DNA from: Lumbricus rubellus
Taxonomy: Eukaryota; Annelida; Clitellata; Crassiclitellata; Lumbricidae
Assembly (NCBI GenBank): GCA_945859605.1
Contig: OX243827.1
Coordinates: 8,078,717 to 8,142,716, forward strand
Length of the DNA stretch: 64,000 nt
Direction: 5' to 3'
Position numbers and translations under genes: made by a program. The notes beneath the pieces were generated by a model. The model did not search any database and was not told the origin of the DNA. It worked only from the letters and a program-made list of their open reading frames with translations. This document shows, piece by piece, positions 52,946-63,858 of the stretch; position 1 is the first letter of the stretch; each line of letters begins with the position of its first letter.

Positions 52946-55900
52946 ATGACGGATAAAGGTAAAATCGCAAAGTTGAATAATCAGAACTATCAAACGTGGA
53001 AGTTTAAAGTTGAACTCCTGTTAATTAAAGAGGATTTGTGGGACACTGTCATTAAAGAAACTCCTAATCCTATTACGGAAGCGTGGCAAAGTAAAGATGG
53101 AAAAGCACGAGCCACGATAGGCTTGTTAGTTGAAGATAATCAACTTCATCTAATAAGAAAGCAAACTACGGCAAAGGGTTCATGGGAAGAACTGAAAAAG
53201 TATCACCAAAAGGCAACACTGTCCAGTAAAGTAAATTTATTAAGGAAACTGTGTGCATTAAAGTTAACAGAGCATGGCGATATGCAAAACCATCTTGCAG
53301 AAATGGAGAATTTAATCGACCAGCTTACTTCGTTGGGTGAAACGTTGGCAGAGCATTTAACAGTCGCTTTCTTCCTCAGTAGTCTTCCAGAAAGTTATGG
53401 GACACTGATTACAGCATTAGAAAGCAGACCTGAAGATGATTTGACTGTGGAATTAGTCAAAGGAAAATTGCTTGAAGAGTCTGCAAGAAGGACAAGTAAT
53501 TTCGCAACACATAAAGGACAAGAATTAAAGGCTTTAAAGGCAACAAAACCTGAAGCAAATCCTAAAGAATCTCGCACATGTTTTTTCTGTAAAAAGCCTA
53601 ACCACTTAAAAAGAAATTGCAGAAAGTACATCCAGTGGAAAGAAAGAAACACAGACCACGTGGCAAAAACATTGAGAGAAAATTTCATGGAAGAAAAACC
53701 TCCAGAAAAAGTAGCACATACATGTCTTAAAGCATACGAAAAAGACATCAGTTGTATTTGGCATGTTGACTCAGGTGCAACAACACACATGTGTAGTAAC
53801 AGAAATTTCTTCTTGAACATTAACAGACAGTACAAAAGTGAAGTTTTTCTCGCTGATGGTCGGAAGATTCAAACTGCAGGAAGTGGTGAGGTAATGATTG
53901 ATTTCATAAAGGAAAATGGAGAGATACATGTTGCAAAATTGTGTGAAGTCTTGTACGTTCCACAATTGAAAGGAAATTTACTATCAGTAAAGAAACTTGT
54001 CAATAAAGGTTGTGAAGTGGTTTTCAAAGAAAACAGATGCACCATAATAAAGGATGGAGAAACAATAGCAATTGCAGATGACAAAAATGATTTGTTTGAA
54101 GTGAGAATCTCTGAACAAACACATAAAGTAAAAGAAACCCATATTGCACAGGTTGCACAAAGTTGCACAGGTTGCATACACGTTTGGCACAACAGAATGG
54201 GACACAGAGATTCAAAAGCTATACAGAACATGGTGAATCAGAATAAAGTATCAGGGATCGTCATCAAGCCGTGTAAATTCTCAGGTGTATGTGAATGTTG
54301 TATTGAAGCAAAGATGACAAGAAAGTCTATCCCAAAGAAGTCAGATTCCAAGTCAGCTGAAATTCTAGACTTAATACATACAGATGTCTGTGGACCAATG
54401 CAGACAACAACACCAGGTGGGAAAAGATATTTCATGACGATGATTGATGATCACAGTAAATATACAGAAGTGTATTTATTGGCAAATAAATCTGAAGTAC
54501 CTGACAAAATTCAAGAGTATGTCAAGCATGCCCAGACAAAATTTGGTAAAACGCCGAAAAGAATTCGTTCAGATAGAGGAGGGGAATATACAGCCGAAAG
54601 GTTACAGAAATTCATGAAGAGTGAAGGAATTCAAGCTGAATTCACAACCCCCTATACACCTCAACAGAATGGCTGTGCTGAAAGAAAAAACAGATATCTT
54701 ACTGAGATGACAAGATGTATGTTAAAAGATGCAGATCTACCGCTAAAATATTGGGGCGAATCCATTATGACAGCGAATCATTTGCAGAACAGATTACCAG
54801 TTGAAGGTATTGAAGGCACTCCTTTTGAAAGATGGAACAAAAGGAAACCAAATCTAAGCTACATAAAGAAATTCGGATCAAAAGCTTACGTAGCAATTCC
54901 AGCAGAAAAAAGACAGAAATTGGATGACAAAGCCAAGAAATTAACTTTTGTAGGTTATGAAAAAGGTACAAAAGGTTACAGACTACTAGATGTGAACACG
55001 GACAAAGTGTACATTAGTAGAGATGTGATATTTCTTGAGACTGATCCACATTTATCGGAAGTGAGTGATTTAGACATTGATGTTGAAGAGAAGTCATCAA
55101 ATTCAGACTTTGATGATGAAATTGTTCAATTTCCAACACACAAATTACCAGAGGAGGTAATAATTCAACAGGATACAGAAACTACAGACTCACAGATAAA
55201 CTTAAGGAGATCAGAAAGAGTTAACAAAGGTAAACCAGCTGAAAGGTTAATTGAAACAATTAATAAAGTAACAACGGCTGAGTCAGAACCAAGAAATTAT
55301 AAGGAAGCAATATCTTGTAAACAGCAACAATCCTGGCGGAAAGCTATGGATGAAGAAATGAAATCCCTTAATGAAAATGGAACATGGATCTTAACAGAAC
55401 TACCTGAAAACAAAACAGCAATTGGTAGTAAATGGGTTTACAAAATCAAAAGGGATGAAAAAGGAAATATAACAAGATATAAAGCACGTTTAGTGGCACA
55501 AGGATATTCTCAGAAATTTGGAGAAGATTATGATGAAGTTTTTGCTCCTGTGGCAAAACCATCAACATTGAGAACTATCTTGACTATAGCAGGAATTAAA
55601 GGCATGAGGGTAAAACACTATGATGTGGAAACAGCTTACCTGAATGGCGATTTATCTCATGAAGTGTACATGAAACAACCTGATGGATATCAGAAAGGCG
55701 CTGCAGAAGTTGTCTGTAAACTGGAAAAGAATTTATATGGACTCAAGCAAGGAGCTAATGAATGGAACAAAAAGCTCAATGAAGTACTTATCACTAATGG
55801 ATTCAAGAGAAGTGATAATGATCTATGTCTATATTCAAAACAGTACGATGATGGATGGATTTATATTTCAATTCATGTGGATGACTTAATTGTGGCAGCA

Positions 55901-56824
55901 ACAAAAGTTTCAATGATAAAGGAATTTGAAGAAGTTATGAATGAAACTCTGATCATGAAAGATCTGGGTGATTTGAAATATTATCTCGGAATACATTTCG
56001 AGAGGGATGAGCAAGGAATTTTCTTGTTACATCAAACAAGTTATATTGAAAACAAACTGAAGAAATACAACTTGGAAAACTGCAGACCATCAAATATTCC
56101 AGTCGACCCAGGGTATCAAAAGAGACAAGAAGTCGAAATTGATAAAGAAAATAAGGAGATGTACAGAAGTGCAATTGGAGCACTAAACTACCTAGCAACC
56201 AATACTAGACCTGATATTGCAGTTGGTACATCAATACTCTCAAGATCTGTCAACAATCCAAAAGAAAGTGATTGGGTTGAGGTAAAAAGAATCTACCGTT
56301 ACTTAAATCACACTAAAGATATGAAACTCAAATTGGGAGATGTCAACGAAACAAAAGTACAGTTGATTGGTTATGTTGATGCAGATTGGGGTGGTGATGC
56401 CAAGGACAGAAAATCAAATACAGGGTATGTTTTCAAATATTTTGGAGCACCGATATCTTGGTCAAGTAGGAAACAAGCTATGGTAACATTATCATCAACT
56501 GAGGCCGAATATATTGCTTTGACTGAAGCTGCTCAAGAATCAATCTGGTTGAGACGACTATTGGAGGATTTAAATCAAAACATAGTTGAACCTACTGTGT
56601 TGTTTGAGGATAACCAAAGTTGTATAAAACTGTTGCAGAATGAGAAAGCCAGTCACAGAACAAAGCATATCGGAACTAAATATCATTTTGTACGAGATAT
56701 GTACAGAAATAAGGAACTTGACATTAAGTATTGTCCTAGTGAACATATGATAGCTGATCTCTTAACCAAACCTCTAGAAGCAGTTAAAACTAGGAAGTTT
56801 ACTTGTGAAATTGGGTTAACTTGA
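52946..56824 (+). CDS. copia gag-pol polyprotein
   Basis: 1292 codons from ATG 52946 (the frame opens upstream at 52868 with a GTG; this ATG begins the usual copia Gag start). Counting residues from 52868: Gag (UBN2-type) 27-230; zinc knuckle CX2CX4HX4C at 238-251; aspartic protease DSGATTH with Asp 301; GAG-pre-integrase with H-H-C-C near 430-480; integrase core with Asp 506, Asp 569 and Glu 605 (D-D-35-E); reverse transcriptase about 820-1070 with HVDD (catalytic Asp 1005-1006, where YVDD is usual); RNase H from about 1165 with Asp 1171 (DADW) and TEAEY. Order protease-integrase-RT-RNase H defines Ty1/copia. There are no internal stops and no gag/pol frameshift. Confidence 0.96.
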   Translation: MTDKGKIAKLNNQNYQTWKFKVELLLIKEDLWDTVIKETPNPITEAWQSKDGKARATIGLLVEDNQLHLIRKQTTAKGSWEELKKYHQKATLSSKVNLLRKLCALKLTEHGDMQNHLAEMENLIDQLTSLGETLAEHLTVAFFLSSLPESYGTLITALESRPEDDLTVELVKGKLLEESARRTSNFATHKGQELKALKATKPEANPKESRTCFFCKKPNHLKRNCRKYIQWKERNTDHVAKTLRENFMEEKPPEKVAHTCLKAYEKDISCIWHVDSGATTHMCSNRNFFLNINRQYKSEVFLADGRKIQTAGSGEVMIDFIKENGEIHVAKLCEVLYVPQLKGNLLSVKKLVNKGCEVVFKENRCTIIKDGETIAIADDKNDLFEVRISEQTHKVKETHIAQVAQSCTGCIHVWHNRMGHRDSKAIQNMVNQNKVSGIVIKPCKFSGVCECCIEAKMTRKSIPKKSDSKSAEILDLIHTDVCGPMQTTTPGGKRYFMTMIDDHSKYTEVYLLANKSEVPDKIQEYVKHAQTKFGKTPKRIRSDRGGEYTAERLQKFMKSEGIQAEFTTPYTPQQNGCAERKNRYLTEMTRCMLKDADLPLKYWGESIMTANHLQNRLPVEGIEGTPFERWNKRKPNLSYIKKFGSKAYVAIPAEKRQKLDDKAKKLTFVGYEKGTKGYRLLDVNTDKVYISRDVIFLETDPHLSEVSDLDIDVEEKSSNSDFDDEIVQFPTHKLPEEVIIQQDTETTDSQINLRRSERVNKGKPAERLIETINKVTTAESEPRNYKEAISCKQQQSWRKAMDEEMKSLNENGTWILTELPENKTAIGSKWVYKIKRDEKGNITRYKARLVAQGYSQKFGEDYDEVFAPVAKPSTLRTILTIAGIKGMRVKHYDVETAYLNGDLSHEVYMKQPDGYQKGAAEVVCKLEKNLYGLKQGANEWNKKLNEVLITNGFKRSDNDLCLYSKQYDDGWIYISIHVDDLIVAATKVSMIKEFEEVMNETLIMKDLGDLKYYLGIHFERDEQGIFLLHQTSYIENKLKKYNLENCRPSNIPVDPGYQKRQEVEIDKENKEMYRSAIGALNYLATNTRPDIAVGTSILSRSVNNPKESDWVEVKRIYRYLNHTKDMKLKLGDVNETKVQLIGYVDADWGGDAKDRKSNTGYVFKYFGAPISWSSRKQAMVTLSSTEAEYIALTEAAQESIWLRRLLEDLNQNIVEPTVLFEDNQSCIKLLQNEKASHRTKHIGTKYHFVRDMYRNKELDIKYCPSEHMIADLLTKPLEAVKTRKFTCEIGLT

Positions 56825-56861
56825 GAGAACAGTATATTTTGTTATTAGGATAAATTAGTCG

Positions 56862-56872
56862 TTAAGGAGGGG
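56862..56872 (+). promoter_or_regulatory. copia polypurine tract
   Basis: TTAAGGAGGGG abuts the 3' LTR start at 56873 and would prime plus-strand DNA synthesis. Confidence 0.8.
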
Positions 56873-57070
56873 TGTTGAACTTTATAAGTAGCGCTATAGT
56901 AGTAACGACTATGTTGACTCTACTATTGTATAGTCGGATGTTCTTGTTCCTTAGTTCTTGACTAAGCTTCCGTGCAGGAGGCCGTAATGGCGAGTTTGAG
57001 TTCTGAACAATGTTATTAATCCTATTAAATCTCTTACTTATGAGTGTCATCAGAGCTTCGTTTCTTAACA
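56873..57070 (+). repeat. copia 3' LTR
   Basis: 198 bp, identical to the 5' LTR. Confidence 0.95.
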
Positions 57071-57550
57071 CTTTTCACATTATAACTACACGTGCACAAT
57101 GCACATGGACCACATAATCTGAGACCCTCAGTAATTATTTTCTTCAATTCCCATGCTTCAGTTGGGACTCTGGAATGACTTGGTGCGAACGTCTGTGGAG
57201 CCCAACCAAGAGATTTCCGCCGTCGACAGTTGACCGAGCGGTTGTTCACAATGTGCAGGCAAGCTTATACCCTGGACCAGGGCGGCAGCACACGTATACC
57301 GCGCCATTGCCCTATAAGTTTCTCTGTGGTAGAATATGATGTACGGGCCGGCTCTTCATTGAGGCGCCGGGTGCACGTAGGACAGTAAAATTATTTGTGC
57401 TGAGCTACGTGCTGGCAGTAGATGGGAGAGCTCAGAGCAGCCCCTGGGATTTATGGTGTGTAGTAGTTTAGTTCACTCCCATGGATCGCAGCGACTCGGT
57501 CTTCCTCCGTCCAGGCGAAGATTAGCTGTGGAACAGTGTGGATGGCACAC
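57071..57550. other. GC-moderate intronic DNA, nothing recognised
   Basis: No supported exon; the minus-strand frame at 57034-57249 runs through the LTR and is not a gene. Confidence 0.35.
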
Positions 57551-57552
57551 AA

Positions 57553-58085
57553 GTTCCTATCCAATCCTATTCTATATCCTACCCAATTTCATTTCATCCT
57601 ACACCCATACCCATTCTATTGTATTCTATCCAATTCTGTCATATATCTTACTCCATTTTATACTGTTCTACATGTATATACCCATTCTATCCTATCCTAT
57701 CCTGTCCTATTCTATCCTATCCCATTCTATCCTATCCTATCCTATCCTATCTTATCCTATCCTATCCTATCCTATCCTATCCTATCCTATCCTATCCTAT
57801 CCTATCCTATCCTATCCTATCCTATCCTATCATAAATCTTATCTTCTCTTCTCTTATCTTATCCTATCCTATCCTATCCTATCCTATCCTATCCTATCCT
57901 ATCTTATCCTATCATATATCTTCTCTTCTCTTCTCTTATCTTATCCTATCCTATCCTATCCTATCCTATCCTAGCCTAGCCTAGCCTATCCTACCCTATC
58001 CTATCCTATCTTATCATACTCCATCCTATCTTATCGTGTACCTAATTCTATCCTATCCTATACCACATCCTATCCTATCTCACAC
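57553..58085. repeat. (TCCTA)n pentanucleotide array, ~530 bp
   Basis: Long TCCTA repeats with TCTTC and TCTTA variants. Pure pyrimidine-plus-A on this strand gives three long Pro/Ile/Leu/Ser/Tyr frames, none real. Confidence 0.92.
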
Positions 58086-58222
58086 CAAGAATAGACCTAT
58101 ATATATAGCTGCATAATGCAGTAACGTGTGCCCTGTTGACAACCATCGAAAGATAAATTCTATTATTTATGAAGCGTGATGCATTTCGAAATGGCAGATA
58201 TATATATATATTTATATATATA

Positions 58223-59399
58223 CAGGGTGCGCCAAAAAAAAGACCCCCCCTAGGTTTTTTGTCAATATTTTGGCCAAAAGTGAGAATTTCAAAATGAAAT
58301 TTTACAGCCTTATAGACAATTCATATTTACACACGATGGCCAGATTTCATCAAAATATTTCAAACAGAACAAAAGTTATGCCACTTTTAGGGAGGTCATC
58401 CACCGTTTTTCGACAATTCAAAAACGAAATGCCCAAAAAATTAGGTTTTTTGCCAATATCTTAGCCAAAAGTAGTAATTTCAAAATGAAATTTTACAGGC
58501 TTAAGGACAATTTATATTCACACATGGTGGCCGGATTTCATCAAAATATTTCAAACACAACAAAAGTTATACCACTTTTAGTGAGACCACCCACCGTTTT
58601 TGACGATTCAAAGGCGAAACGCAACAAAAAAGTAACAAAAACACGATTTTATTAAGTCTCATCTCAAATAACTGTTATCAAATCAACTTGGTATATATAG
58701 TGCTTCACAACTTGTGTTCAATGTGCCCACCACCCGTGCCAAAACTTATTTTGAGTCTCTATGCAGAGTTCTTGATGGACCTGTTGATTATCTGACAGAT
58801 TCCTTATTATTTCTTATTTTAAGAATTTGATTGTCATCTTGCTAAGTGACTTCTCAGTGACGTGCAGCTACGCTGGTACCCTGTTTCTTTTTTAAAGAGT
58901 AATAATAATGATCATCTGTCAATTTCAAGGCCATTTGATAATAATTATTTGAGATGAGACTTAATAAAATCGTGTTTTTTCTGCGTTACGTCTCTGAATT
59001 GTCAAAAATTGGGGGATGGCTTCACTGAAAGTGGTATAACTTTTGTTGTTTTGGAAATATTTAGATGAAATCTGACCATCATATGCAGATATGAATTGTC
59101 TTGAAGCCTGTAAAATTTCATTACGATGTTCTTACTTTTGGCCAAGATATTGGCCAGAATAATTAGATTGAATTTTTATTACATTTGTTGCGTCGCGTTT
59201 TTGAATCGTCAAAAAACGGTGGGTGACCTCCCTAGAAGTGGCATAATTTTTGTTCTGTTTGAAATATTTTGATGAAATCTGGCCATCATGTGTAAATATG
59301 AATTGTCTTTAAGACAGTAAAATTTCATCTCAAAATTCTTACTTTTGGTCAAGATATTGGCAAAAATCTTAGGGGGGGTCTTTTTTTTGGCGCACCCTG
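58223..59399 (-). mobile_element. 1.18-kb Tc1/mariner-type element, defective
   Basis: TA at 58221-58222 and 59400-59401. Ends CAGGGTGCGCCAAAAAAAAG and complement extend as long inverted repeats. Each arm contains two tandem ~180-bp units (GCCAAAAGT...ATTTCATCAAAATATTTCA...CCACCGTTTTT). A short minus-strand trace in the centre (about 58700-58750, GTGGGHIEHKL-like) resembles a mariner transposase C-terminus. Otherwise non-coding. Confidence 0.8.
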
Positions 59400-59542
59400 T
59401 ATATACATGTATATATATAATATATATATTTTTAATATATTTATCACTATATGGTTGATCGACATCAGACATTGTGTCACCACTTCTGATTAACCCGATC
59501 ATTCTGGCGCACATAATACATTATATATATACATTATATATA

Positions 59543-60507
59543 CACTGTGTCCGAAAAAAAAAAACCAGTTTTGTAAATATGAAAATAAATAGTAAATATT
59601 CATCGATTTTCACAATTCAAACACCATTTTAATCCTGACATATTTCTCTAACAATTGTGAAAATATAAAAGTTCCAGTCCAAATAATGACGTCATAATGA
59701 CGTCATTTGCACAAAAAGTCAAATTTAAGAGATAAATGCGCAAAATCATTCACAATTTCAATATTTTATCATGTAATTTATCAATAATAAATGTAAGTTT
59801 AATTTTATTTTTATATCTGAATTATGTCAGACTGCAATTTGTGGTCAAAGAGTACACCTTTGGCTTCAACATAAGCGTCAAAAGGGTCGCGCTAATACCC
59901 AACAGCAGCATCGATAACCAGCTTATCAAAACCTCCGAGGCGTTAACAATTCGCTTACGGAGTTCTTCAATGTCTCTTATCCTTGTCTTGTAGCCTGCAC
60001 CTTCTCCTCCATCAATCTCCAACTCTTATTATCAGTGGGATTTAAGCGGGCGGCCGTTTTGCGGCCAAAGATTAAGATGAATGAATTCCGAGTCTTTTTA
60101 GTCAACAGATCAACAGATTCACGAACTCAGTGAGCTGAAGCGCTATTTTGTTGAAATGTGTAGGCTATTGTTCCGAATATTCTCGGATATCAGGCACCAC
60201 TTTTTTATAGAGCAGACAATCCCTCTAATAAGCTGCATTTATTTTCACTTCTGGTTCTATTAAATGGATTTCCGTTTTACCAAAAGCCAATAATACCAAC
60301 CGAACCATGCATGAATGGCCGGCTATATGCATTTTGATGCAACTGACGTCATTATGACGTCATTATTTGGACTGGAACTTTTATATTTTCACAATTGTTA
60401 GAGAAATATGTCAGGATTAAAATGGTGTTTGAATTGTGAAAATCGATGAATATTTACTATTTATTTTCATATTTACAAAACTGGTTGTTTTTTTTCCGGA
60501 CACAGTG
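59543..60507 (-). mobile_element. 965-bp Tc1/mariner-type element with ~180-bp inverted repeats
   Basis: TA at 59541-59542 and 60508-60509. Ends CACTGTGTCCGAAAAAAA / complement, and the inverted repeats stay near-identical for about 170-180 bp. Each arm has two TGACGTCA palindromes. A minus-strand remnant (59822-60022) contains TRIRDIEELRKRIVNA, matching the C-terminal helix segment common in mariner-like transposases (RDIEELR.RI). The catalytic core is missing. Confidence 0.82.
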
Positions 60508-60509
60508 TA

Positions 60510-61150
60510 TATATTATATATATGTATACATATATGTTGATGGGTCCGCACGCATCAAAGTGTGTGTCATCACCCATTGCTCCATGCATATATGGAATAT
60601 ATTAAGCGCATCTATCTTGACAGAGGCACATCACGAAGGCACTGTATCTATTATAGCATATACAGTCAATACCAGCAGCAACTCAAGACGCGATTACATG
60701 AAATGATTGCTGCAATAAGAGATATTCAACGATCTGTTTGCATGGCGCATGCTATTGGTATCCTTGATCGTTCTGCACTCACAAAAGAAGCACCAGCATC
60801 AGGACAAGGGATTATTCTTATTGATCTCTTGGACAGCTATGCTCACAATGCTCTCGAGAGCTGCTTAAGAAAAGGCGCCATACATTGTTCGGATGAATGA
60901 TGTAATGGCCAGACGCCTGCGAGGATATACATGTAGTCTGTCTGTCGAATGTATGTACGGCTATTGGTCTTCTGTCACCTTGAGTACTGTCATTCGCTCC
61001 TCCGGTTTTGTTAGCAATGTCAAACTTGCAGCAGTTCCAAAGAATTCAGATTCTTGTCTGGAGCAATGACTTCATCAAAATATTTATTTGTAATGTAAAC
61101 CATTGCACTGATTTTTGTTTGGAAATGAAGTTCAACGAATATTGGCATTA
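60510..61150. other. intronic DNA, nothing firmly recognised
   Basis: The 112-codon frame at 60562-60900 ends over a SINE-tail-like CTGCTTAAGAAAAGGCGCC segment and has no splice context; I do not call it a gene. Confidence 0.35.
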
Positions 61151-61157
61151 TTGAAAT

Positions 61158-61180
61158 ACACGGTGTCCCAATTGAACTAA
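61158..61180 (+). repeat. solo mariner-type end
   Basis: TA followed by CACGGTGTCCCAATTG and a non-coding stretch. Resembles one end of a TA-flanked element; no opposite end is found. Confidence 0.3.
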
Positions 61181-61299
61181 TACCCTTTTTGTTTTGGCGA
61201 TATACTTGTCAATGCTAAATTAAACTCTATAAAAATTCAGCGAATGTAAGAGGGATAAATTATCAATGTTTTCTGAAAATTGTAAGAGAAAAAAAGACG

Positions 61300-61410
61300 T
61301 TATATGCAATTTTTCGGCCTACATAATAGGCCTACAGCTGCTTCATTTATGCATGTGCACTTGACATATGCAAATAAAGGCTATTTACTTACTTACTTAC
61401 TTGCTTACTT
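61300..61410 (+). repeat. dispersed repeat with AATAAA and (TTAC)n tail
   Basis: AGCTGCTTCATTTATGCAT, GACATATGCAAATAAAGG and (TTACT)n. An inverted copy lies at 62551-62645. The layout is that of a retroposon 3' end. Confidence 0.65.
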
Positions 61411-61628
61411 ATTATCAGTATTATAATTGCTGGAGTACCCGGCGTTGCCCGGGACATTTAGGATTCGCCAAGCTCCCGGCCAATCCCAGAATTACCCACC
61501 CTCACTTAGCCCCATCCCCACTCCTATTCCCACCCCACTTATGTATAGGCATACATGTAAGTATGTAAGCTTATTTGTGCGTGCATATAATATATTCATG
61601 TATACCTATTAAGTAAATAAACATATAT

Positions 61629-61659
61629 ATATGTGTGTGTGTCGTGAGTGTGTGTGCCA

Positions 61660-61712
<53 letters not shown>
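61629..61712. repeat. (GT)n microsatellite
   Basis: About 40 GT repeats with few interruptions. Confidence 0.92.
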
Positions 61713-62465
61713 ACTGCAGGTGCATGGATACCTGGCATCAAAGGTGTCAGTATTCTTTCCTGCAGTGCACCTGTGTACCCTCTGTTCAGAAAGATTACTA
61801 AAGCAATCAATGCAACAATGTGAAGCCTCCAAGAAGAAGCTCAATATATGCTACACTGACGATATTACATGTATATTTATATAAATTGTCGTTAAGTACT
61901 TTAAAATCCTCGTTATTCGTCAATATAATAAAAATTCAGAGAAAAAAATTTTGAAAAAAAATTACACACTGTAAGAGAGTTATTGAAAATTTTAATACAC
62001 GCTAAAGGGCTTAAGTACTTTAAAATCCTCGTTATTCGTTGAATGTCCACGCTACATCGTGGGTTCAGTATTGCCAGTCCAATAATAGGCATGTTCAATT
62101 GACCATGAATAAATTAGAAAAATCCTATTTACGGACTACTCTCTCGGACTACCCTTCTGACTCAACGCAGCGCTCGTGAATAAGCTGGTGCCCCTCGCTT
62201 GGCTTGCGAGTGGCGCTTTAGAAATGTTGGGTTTACGAGTAGGCCTACGATTACGATTATTTAACTATAAAGCCTTCAACAAGCCAGGAATTTTCGTGTA
62301 TTGCTCAATGCTCATTAACAGTTTGACTTGTTTACTGTTCAGTGCATAAACTTAATTGTTACTGGAAGGTTTGGGAAGTAATATAGGCTAATAAGCAAAA
62401 CAATCTGAACTAGAAATTAACTTACTGCTAAGATGAAATCAATAGCATGTTAAAAGGATGACCGG

Positions 62466-62536
62466 ACAATTCGGAGTCAGACAATTCGGAGCCATACAAT
62501 TCGGAGCCATGCTATTCGGAGTCAGACAATTCGGAT
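62466..62536. repeat. 15-bp minisatellite
   Basis: Nearly five units of ACAATTCGGAGTCAG/CCAT. Confidence 0.85.
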
Positions 62537-62550
62537 AGGCCTAATGCTGA

Positions 62551-62645
62551 TAATAAGTAAGTAAGTAGCCTTTATTTGCATATGTCAAGCGCATATGCAT
62601 AAATGAAGCAGCTATAGGCCTATTTGTAGGCCAAAAATTATATAT
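62551..62645 (-). repeat. dispersed repeat, inverted copy of 61300-61410
   Basis: GTAAGTAAGTAG, CCTTTATTTGCATATGTC and ATGCATAAATGAAGCAGCT in antisense. Confidence 0.7.
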
Positions 62646-62659
62646 AGCCTAGCGTAGAC

Positions 62660-62661
<2 letters not shown>

Positions 62662-62752
<91 letters not shown>

Positions 62753-62765
62753 TTTTTCTCTCTCG
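62662..62765. repeat. (TC)n microsatellite
   Basis: About 42 uninterrupted CT repeats, then short variants. Confidence 0.95.
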
Positions 62766-63299
62766 TGAAAAGACGGTAGGGCCTAGTTTGATTTAGTCTA
62801 AATTCGATTTAATGACGCGGCTTATGAAGCAGAATAGGCCTAATAATTATAATTGTAGATGTCAGTCGTTGAACAGTATAAGAAAAACAATCCCTGCGAA
62901 ATGCCTTCGAGTGTATAATAGGAAGAATCCTTCTGTCTCTACAGATGCAGTCGCTCACCACCGCAGCTGTCATCCGATCCAAGCTTAGTCCAATCCCTAT
63001 TCATTTTCGTTCAGCATAATATCCTCAGGCATTTCCCTTCTGCGTATTACTTATTCCAAAATCCCCGTCGCATTTCCCGTACACCGCCTTCATTAAGATC
63101 TCAAAGCTATTCCCTGGTATGATTATACGTGCATATACATTGCATATATTAAAATATAATAAGAACTAATGCTGTATTTTACCTGCGGTATAAGTCTAGT
63201 CTTTCAGGAGTTTAAAAAATGATTGGAGATCCTAATGACATATGGAGAAAACTGCATCACATCGTGTTATTATTATCATTAGTAATAGGCTTAGTAGTG

Positions 63300-63468
63300 G
63301 AAGTAGTACTATAATTAGTAGTAGTAGTAATAGCAGTAGCAACAACAGTAACAGTAGTACAGTAGGCTAGTATATAGTAGTACTAGCCTATTACTATCAC
63401 TACTGCTGCTGCTGCTGCTCCTATTAATACTACTACTGCTACTGCTACTACTACTGCTACTACTGCCG

Positions 63469-63518
<50 letters not shown>

Positions 63519-63530
63519 GCTACTGCTACA

Positions 63531-63601
<71 letters not shown>

Positions 63602-63665
63602 CACAAAGGCTATAGTAGTATTAGTAGCAGTAGCAGTAGCAGCATAAGCAGCAGCAATACTACTA
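63300..63665. repeat. (AGT)n / (ACT)n trinucleotide arrays in opposite orientation
   Basis: AGT-rich 63300-63390, ACT-rich 63393-63600, AGT/AGC-rich 63610-63660. The flanks are reverse complements of the centre, so the region could fold on itself. The Val-run frame is an artefact. Confidence 0.88.
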
Positions 63666-63826
63666 CTATAGGCATACTAGTTAATTATTAGTAAAATTAT
63701 AATAATCACGTGTATGATTCAAGAAATTTCATGTATATCTACTGTAAGTGCGTGGCAAAGCACGAATACGTATGTTTCTTGATATTGCTACCTTATGCTA
63801 TATAGCAATAATATAGCAATAATGCT

Positions 63827-63829
<3 letters not shown>

Positions 63830-63858
<29 letters not shown>
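63830..63858. repeat. (TA)n microsatellite
   Basis: About 14 TA repeats. Confidence 0.85.

Larger units (their letters stand above)
52565..57070 (+). mobile_element. complete Ty1/copia LTR retrotransposon
   Basis: 4506 bp: 5' LTR, primer-binding site, one uninterrupted gag-pol frame, polypurine tract and 3' LTR. The two LTRs are identical over all 198 bp as far as I can read, so the insertion is recent. The frame is intact, so the copy could be autonomous. Flanks are TTCTT (52560-52564) and CTTTT (57071-57075): no perfect 5-bp target duplication, only CTT in common. It lies in the inferred first intron of the signal-peptide gene, same strand. Confidence 0.95.

Noticed and set aside
57453..57984. 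Three overlapping Pro/Ile/Leu/Ser frames up to 173 codons
   Set aside because: Products of the TCCTA pentanucleotide array, open in all three frames.
60562..60900. 112-codon frame
   Set aside because: Ends in SINE-tail-like sequence, no splice sites, no recognisable protein features.
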